From NCBI RefSeq assembly GCF_036057275.1, contig NZ_CP107945.1, positions 6,882,001 to 6,946,000 on the forward strand: 64,000 nt of DNA, in the 5' to 3' direction. This document shows positions 59,533 through 64,000 of the stretch, piece after piece. Both the position numbers and the translations under genes were made by a program. Below the pieces are notes generated by a model, which was given only the letters and a program-made list of their open reading frames with translations, was not told the DNA's origin and did not search any database. Origin of the DNA: Streptomyces sp. NBC_00390. Its GTDB lineage: Bacteria > Actinomycetota > Actinomycetes > Streptomycetales > Streptomycetaceae. The first letter of the stretch is position 1; every line of letters begins with the position of its first letter.

Positions 59533-62133
59533 TCAGTGCATCCGGCCCAGGGTGTCCCGCAGCCTGCGCGCATCGCGCAGCCGCTGCTCGTACGTCGCAC
59601 CCACCGCCAGGAGCAGCACACCGGCCAGGGCCGGCGGCAGCCAGCGGGGCAGCGCGCCGACGACCTGTACCACGTACGGCGCGAGCTCGTGCAGCGCGTC
59701 CAGCGCGAGCACCGTGCCGCCCAGCACCAGCAGCGCCTGCAGCCGCAGCCGGGCACCGAGCAGCGTGACCCCCAGGGCCGCGACGCCCAGCACCAGCGGC
59801 CGCAGCCAGTGCTCGTCGCCCCAGGCCGCGACCAGGCTCGGCACCAGGGTGGCGGCGAGACCCGGCCCGTACGCCGTCCACGACGACGCCTGCGGATCCC
59901 GGCGGCGGCGCAGCACACCGACGACCAGCGCCGGGACGGTCACCGCGAGCGTGTACGCCTCCGGGGCCTCGACCTCGGACGCTGCCAGACGCACCCAGGT
60001 GGCGAGCACGAACAGCGTCGCCGCGAGATATCCGGCGGCAGGGCGGCGCTCCGCCCGCACGGCCGCGCCCGCCGCGATCACTCCGCACAGCGCGAGCACC
60101 AGGGCGATCGACGGCCGGTCACCGGCGGCGAGCCCCAGGGCCACGAACCCCGCCGAGGCGGAGGTGATCTCCACCGGCAGCGCGACCGGGTGGCGGCCCA
60201 GCCGGGCGCCGAGCAGCCCGACAGCCGCCGGCACGACGAGCAGGACCACCGCGGAACGGTGCGACGGGAGCCCGCCGGCGGCGACCGACGCCCACACGAG
60301 CCCGATCGCGAAGAGCACGGCAGCGCAGGCGAGCACGGTCTGCACTGAGCGGCCGGCGCGCAGCGCCGCGCCCGCGAGCCCCACGACCAGGACACCCAGC
60401 ACGGTGAGCGTGGCCGGCTCGGTGGCCAGGGCCAGCAGTCCCACACTCACCGCGCCGCCGAGCCCGCAGGCCAGGGCGGTGATCGCGACGGCGGCACCCC
60501 GGGCGTCCGCTCCGGGCCGCAGCGCGGCGAGCGCGAGGAGGCCGACGCTCAGGGCGAGCTGCCACGCGACGCCCACGGCGTACCCGAAGCCGGCCACGGC
60601 GGGCACGACGAGCAGCGCGGCCCAGACCAGGGCGAGCGCGCCCGCGGCAGCGCCGGCGCGCAGGGACTCCCGCGACGGTCCGGCCTTCGCGGAGCGCGCC
60701 GCGTCCCAGGTCTGTCCCCACGCACTGCCGTCGGGCTCGCTGCCCGGAGCGGTCCGGTCCCCAGGGGCCCCGGGTGCGTCGGACCGAGGCCCGGAGGGGC
60801 CGGCTGCCGGCCCCGCGTCGCCGGGCGTGACCGGCGGACGGGCGGACTCGTCGCCGGCGTGTGCGGCGGAAGCAGCCCGCGCCGGGCGGAAGGACGCGAC
60901 CGCCGCCACGACGGCGGCGGTGACGAGAAGGATGATCGGGACCGGGGTCAGCGGCTGCACAGGCAGCCGGCCACCCAGGGCCTCGCGTACACCGGCCGGG
61001 GACCCCGACCAGATGTCGGTCAGGGCACGGGCCGGGCCCGCCAGAGCCACGGCGACCAGGGGGAGCGCGGACAGCAGCGCCGCGGCGTGGACCGCCGCCG
61101 ACGCGGCCGTGAGACCCGGGAACAGGTGGCGCGGCAGCGGTGCGCGGAGCGAGACCAACAGGGCGATCGCGCACAGCAGATACCCGGTCATCGCCCAGCC
61201 GTCCGGCACCGTGGCGCGGATCACGCCGCCGACACCCGCGACGGCAGCAAGTCCGGCCACCGCCGAGAGGGCCACGGCCCAGGACGGTAGCCGCCACGCC
61301 GTGAACAGTGCGACCGCGGCGGCCGCCACCAGCAGCACCGCCGGGCCCGCCGCAGTGGAAGCCGTCGCCGCCGTCAGCGACTGCCAGCCGCCGATCACCA
61401 GCGCCCAGCCGCCCGCGAGCACCGCACCCGCTCCGGCGAACCCGCGCAGCACGGCAGGCTTCGTCCGCACCACGAGCACGACATCGAGCGCGGCCGTCAG
61501 CAGCAGCGCCCATTCCAGCGGCACATCGAGCGGCCCGGCGGCCAGGGACCAGAGCGGGAGCGGGAGTTGAGCGGTCAGCACGGCCAACGGCAGCGGTGTG
61601 CGCAGCCGCGGCAGGGACAGGCCGTACGCCGTCCAGAGCCCGGCGAGAGCGGCGGATGCGACGGCCGCGTAACCGAGACCGTCCGTGTCCGGCAGTGCCA
61701 CCCGGTGCAGGGCATAGGCGTCGAGGACCATCAGCAGCAGGCCGAGGGCGGCCAGCGACTCCGCAGTCGAGGCGAGCCCGCGGCGCAGCAGCACCACCGG
61801 CGCGCCGAGGGCCGCGGCGGTCACAGTGAAGAGCACGGCGGAGCGGCCGCCGATGCCCATGGAGCCCCAGCTGACCAGTGTGAACGCGATCGCCGCGACG
61901 GCCAGCAGGATGCCGCCCAGGGTCAGCAGCAGATTCTGCACACTCGGCGGGGAGGTCTCGGCCGACGGCGCGGCGAAGGGGCGGGCGGGGGCCGGCGGCG
62001 CCAAGGCGGGCGAGCGCAGCACATTGAGCAGCCAGGCGCGGCGAGCCAGCAACTGTGCCCGTCGGGCATCCAGTTGTCTCAGCTCGCGGTCGATGGTGGC
62101 CAGCTCCTCGGCCGGCGGCGGAACGTTGTCCAT
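59533..62133 (-). CDS. Large polytopic membrane protein
   Basis: An 866-residue protein. A short N-terminal coiled coil (ATIDRELRQLDARRAQLLARRAWLL) precedes about two dozen hydrophobic helices, broken near the middle by a polar Pro/Gly/Ser segment (about residues 430-475). The pattern is like actinobacterial permease-like proteins of unknown function (SCO7-type integral membrane proteins with repeated helices). ATG 62133 gives the coiled coil; an upstream in-frame GTG is possible. No enzyme motif seen. Confidence 0.78.
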   Translation of the reverse strand: MDNVPPPAEELATIDRELRQLDARRAQLLARRAWLLNVLRSPALAPPAPARPFAAPSAETSPPSVQNLLLTLGGILLAVAAIAFTLVSWGSMGIGGRSAVLFTVTAAALGAPVVLLRRGLASTAESLAALGLLLMVLDAYALHRVALPDTDGLGYAAVASAALAGLWTAYGLSLPRLRTPLPLAVLTAQLPLPLWSLAAGPLDVPLEWALLLTAALDVVLVVRTKPAVLRGFAGAGAVLAGGWALVIGGWQSLTAATASTAAGPAVLLVAAAAVALFTAWRLPSWAVALSAVAGLAAVAGVGGVIRATVPDGWAMTGYLLCAIALLVSLRAPLPRHLFPGLTAASAAVHAAALLSALPLVAVALAGPARALTDIWSGSPAGVREALGGRLPVQPLTPVPIILLVTAAVVAAVASFRPARAASAAHAGDESARPPVTPGDAGPAAGPSGPRSDAPGAPGDRTAPGSEPDGSAWGQTWDAARSAKAGPSRESLRAGAAAGALALVWAALLVVPAVAGFGYAVGVAWQLALSVGLLALAALRPGADARGAAVAITALACGLGGAVSVGLLALATEPATLTVLGVLVVGLAGAALRAGRSVQTVLACAAVLFAIGLVWASVAAGGLPSHRSAVVLLVVPAAVGLLGARLGRHPVALPVEITSASAGFVALGLAAGDRPSIALVLALCGVIAAGAAVRAERRPAAGYLAATLFVLATWVRLAASEVEAPEAYTLAVTVPALVVGVLRRRRDPQASSWTAYGPGLAATLVPSLVAAWGDEHWLRPLVLGVAALGVTLLGARLRLQALLVLGGTVLALDALHELAPYVVQVVGALPRWLPPALAGVLLLAVGATYEQRLRDARRLRDTLGRMH

Positions 62134-62237
62134 GGCCGCAGTGTGGCCGCGGCCACACGCGCCGGACATGGGTGCGAGTACTCAGATGCCGGGTGAGTAC
62201 CTTCCCGGTACACACGCCCGCGGCGCAGACTGGGGCC

Positions 62238-62684
62238 ATGGACTGGTGCCACTTCCGCTTCCGCAGTGTCTGGGATCTACCGGCGGCCCCGGGCGCCGTC
62301 TACGGCGTACTGGAACGTGCCGAGGAGTATCCCAGGTGGTGGCCGCAGGTCCGCGCGGTCACCCTGGCCGGCGACGACCGCGGCACTGCCCGTTTCCGCT
62401 CCGTCCTCCCTTACGACCTTCTCGTCACCGCTCGCGCGCAGCGCAGCGACCGGGCGGCGGGGGTGCTGGAGATCCGGATGGACGGCGATCTCGAGGGCTG
62501 GGTGCGCTGGACCCTGCGGGCGCACCACACCGGTACACGGGCGGTGTACGAGCAGGAGGTCGAGGTACGCAAGCCGCTGATGAGGCGGCTGGCACTGCCG
62601 TGCCGCCCCGTCTTCCTCGCCAATCACGCGCTGATGATGCGCGGAGGACGGCGTGGGCTCGTGGCCTACCTGGAAGGAGTTTGA
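62238..62684 (+). CDS. SRPBCC (START/Bet v1-like) protein
   Basis: A 148-residue protein of the polyketide-cyclase/dehydrase-type SRPBCC superfamily: FRFRSVWDLPAAPGAVYGVLERAEEYPRWWPQV is the characteristic beginning, with the C-terminal helix LANHALMMRGGRRGLVAYLEG. It binds a hydrophobic ligand; no partner polyketide genes are nearby. A tRNA-Val gene follows 39 bases downstream. Confidence 0.82.
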   Translation: MDWCHFRFRSVWDLPAAPGAVYGVLERAEEYPRWWPQVRAVTLAGDDRGTARFRSVLPYDLLVTARAQRSDRAAGVLEIRMDGDLEGWVRWTLRAHHTGTRAVYEQEVEVRKPLMRRLALPCRPVFLANHALMMRGGRRGLVAYLEGV

Positions 62685-62723
62685 AGGAACGGCGCGACGC
62701 CCTGTATGGTTCAGTCCGTTCCC

Positions 62724-62795
62724 GGGCGATTAGCTCAGTGGGAGAGCGCTTCGTTCACACCGAAGAGGTCACTGGTTCGAACCCAGTATCGCCCA
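62724..62795 (+). tRNA. tRNA-Val(CAC), second copy
   Basis: Identical to the tRNA at 59405-59476 over the whole body. Discriminator A, no encoded CCA. The 3' end is followed by a perfect hairpin. Confidence 0.95.
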
Positions 62796-62801
62796 CCGGG
62801 A

Positions 62802-62833
62802 GAGGCCGGTCCGTCATCAGACGGACCGGCCTC
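62802..62833. terminator. Terminator after the second tRNA-Val(CAC)
   Basis: GAGGCCGGTCCGTC and GACGGACCGGCCTC, perfect 14-bp stem around ATCA. Confidence 0.9.
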
Positions 62834-62872
62834 ACTTGTGTCCCGACGTGTTCCGGGCGGGCGCGACCGGAG

Positions 62873-63615
62873 CCCGCTGTCGAGCGCTCCCATCAGTGAG
62901 CCGCTCGGAGTGTCACCCGACATCTCCCAGACCATCGCCCCCAGCAGACCCTTGGACTTGATGTACGCGGCCTTCTGTCCGATGGACCAGGTGTCGTCGA
63001 AGGACCACCACTGGCCGTTCGCGCCCTGGTAACCGTAGGTCGCCACCGACTGGGTGTCATGGTGGACCGTCATGTTCGGGACCGTGGTCACCAGGTTCTG
63101 GTAGCCGCGGGTGCCCGCTTCCTCCTGAACCGGCCCGGATCTGCCCCGTTGGCGGACTGCCATTCGCCGTTGACGCCTCCCGCGGCGACCTCCTTCCAGC
63201 CGCGCCCGTAGAAGGGGAAGCCGATGGTCAGTTTGCGGGGCGGGACTCCTGCACCCAGGTACTTCTGCACCGCCCCGTCGACGCTGAAGTCGCTCGCGTA
63301 CGGCGACTGTGCGTCGGGGTAGAGATTGGCCTGATGGCCGGTGCGGTTCGGCTCCCAGGAGTTGTCGCTGCCGGCGCCGTGGAGGTCGTAGCCCTGGACG
63401 TTGGCGTAGTCCATGGAGTCGAAGATCTTCGACAGATCCCAGCCCGCATCGATGTTCTTGGGGTCGGCAGGGGTGAAGGCGGTCAGCAGCTTGTGCTCGC
63501 CGCCCAGTTCGTCGAGCTGTTTGCGGAACTCCGCGATCAGGGCGGTGTTGTTTGCCTTGTCCGCCGTGCTCCAGTGGTTGCCCGGGTGACCGTCGGGGGA
63601 GCCGGGCCACTGCAT
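62873..63615 (-). pseudogene. GH18 chitinase remnant, N-terminally truncated and frameshifted
   Basis: From WPGSPDGHPGNHW (about 63612) to GALDSGL (about 62876) the sequence matches the C-terminal half of a GH18 chitinase (FTPADPKNIDAGWDL, MDYANVQGYDLHGAG, LTIGFPFYGRGWKEV, then QEEAGTRGYQNLV, GLLGAMVWEMSGD). The two parts are in different frames; the break near 63128 (GRFRRKR versus QEEAG) looks like a single-base loss. The signal peptide and catalytic DxDWE are missing. No start exists. Confidence 0.85.
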
Positions 63616-63619
63616 CTCG

Positions 63620-63835
63620 GGCATGAACGGCCTCAGCGACCAGCAGGAGCTGACCAGCCCGGCGACCTGGACCCAGATCAAGGACTGGGCCAACTCCCAC
63701 CACATCGCACGAGTCGCCTTCTGGTCCGTCAACCGGGACCGGCCCTGCCCCGGCGGCGGAGTCGTCAGCAACTGCTCCGGCATCAGCCGGAGCAACTGGC
63801 AGTTCACCTCCATCACGGCGGGATTCACCGGCTGA
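63620..63835 (+). pseudogene. C-terminal end of a second GH18 chitinase
   Basis: On the plus strand TWTQIKDWANSHHIARVAFW, SVNRDRPCPGGG and ISRSNWQFTSITAGFTG, then TGA, are the last 70 residues of a chitinase of a different GH18 subgroup. Its 5' part is absent and it meets the minus-strand remnant head to head at about 63615-63620. Frame is intact but no promoter or catalytic part remains. Confidence 0.75.
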
Positions 63836-63873
63836 CCCGAGGCCGGGGCCCTGAGGATGACGAGCCGTCATGC

Positions 63874-63999
63874 TCAGGCCGCGGCAGGCAGCTCCGGCCG
63901 CAGCGGCCACGCCGGATCAACGACCTCCGGCGTGCCGCTGCGGGCGAACCACGCCTGCAGGCCCCGTGCCTGCGCCGCGTGCCACACCGCCTGCAGCGT
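63874..63999 (-). CDS. C-terminal end of a gene cut by the right edge
   Basis: A natural-looking frame reads in from the window end (TLQAVWHAAQARGLQAWFARSG ... PAWPLRPELPAAA) to TGA at 63876-63874. About 41 residues are visible; the family is not recognisable. Confidence 0.5.
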   Translation of the reverse strand, partial: TLQAVWHAAQARGLQAWFARSGTPEVVDPAWPLRPELPAAA

Positions 64000-64000
64000 A

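Noticed and set aside
60119..62239. Other minus-strand frame within the 866-residue membrane protein
   Set aside because: Arg-rich translation without hydrophobic helices; the neighbouring frame gives the membrane protein.

Overview
The window is high-GC actinobacterial chromosome, almost certainly Streptomyces. Codon third positions are nearly always G or C, GTG and TTG starts are frequent, and the developmental gene ssgB (an SsgA-like protein of sporulating actinomycetes) is present. Many gene pairs overlap by ATGA or GTGA, several promoters look leaderless, and the arg, met, cob and pab groups with tRNA-Val genes are core Streptomyces content. No rRNA, CRISPR array or intact prophage is visible.

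Layout. 0.4-4.5 kb: an MMPL exporter, histidine kinase and NarL-type regulator. 4.5-10 kb is accessory: a stand-alone truncated alanyl-tRNA synthetase paralogue, decayed AbiEii-like and ISL3-transposase fragments, a PAP2_3 membrane protein and a FabV-type enoyl reductase. 10.2-15.2 kb: argCJBD-argR under an ARG-box promoter; argG and argH follow at 21-23.7 kb, argG with its own ARG-box promoter. Between the two arg groups lie a 108-bp tandem duplication, a ferric-reductase-like/FMN-bind/ApbE electron-transfer operon, an L,D-transpeptidase, a flavin/pyridoxamine-oxidase-fold protein and a decayed gene. 23.7-27.5 kb is a probable rifamycin-resistance operon: a glycosyltransferase and the RNA-polymerase-protecting helicase HelR downstream of a perfect match to the rifamycin-associated element (RAE). 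27.8-32 kb: a secreted protein, an unusual SARP/CGNR fusion regulator and a self-regulated TetR-MFS pair. 32-42 kb: plsC, a glycerophosphodiesterase, a sigma factor, acetyltransferases, small membrane proteins, a HAD phosphatase and the metNIQ methionine importer behind a cysteine-rich leader ORF. 40.9-47.6 kb: cobalamin/siroheme genes (cobL, a giant BluB-CobT fusion with a 600-residue disordered N-terminus, and a CysG-like protein). 47.7-52.6 kb: an RNA methyltransferase, a Ser/Thr kinase, small proteins, a MITE-like inverted repeat and an APH-fold kinase. 52.6-53.1 kb: five tRNA genes (3 Val-GAC, Cys-GCA, Gly-GCC). 53.3-62.7 kb: pabB-pabC, a GNAT protein, a DsbA-like protein, small membrane proteins, a second CGNR protein, ssgB, a PGPGW protein and two tRNA-Val(CAC) genes around an 866-residue membrane protein. 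The right edge holds two oppositely oriented GH18 chitinase remnants and the C-terminal end of an unidentified gene.

How the genes work together. The arg genes take acetylglutamate to arginine (argF is not here), with ArgR as the probable repressor at both ARG-box promoters. The rgt-like glycosyltransferase and HelR would give two layers of rifamycin defence, drug modification and target protection. ApbE would attach FMN to the tandem FMN-bind protein, which the membrane reductase would feed with electrons. PabB and PabC make p-aminobenzoate for folate. CobL, BluB-CobT and the CysG-like protein serve different stages of tetrapyrrole and B12 synthesis.
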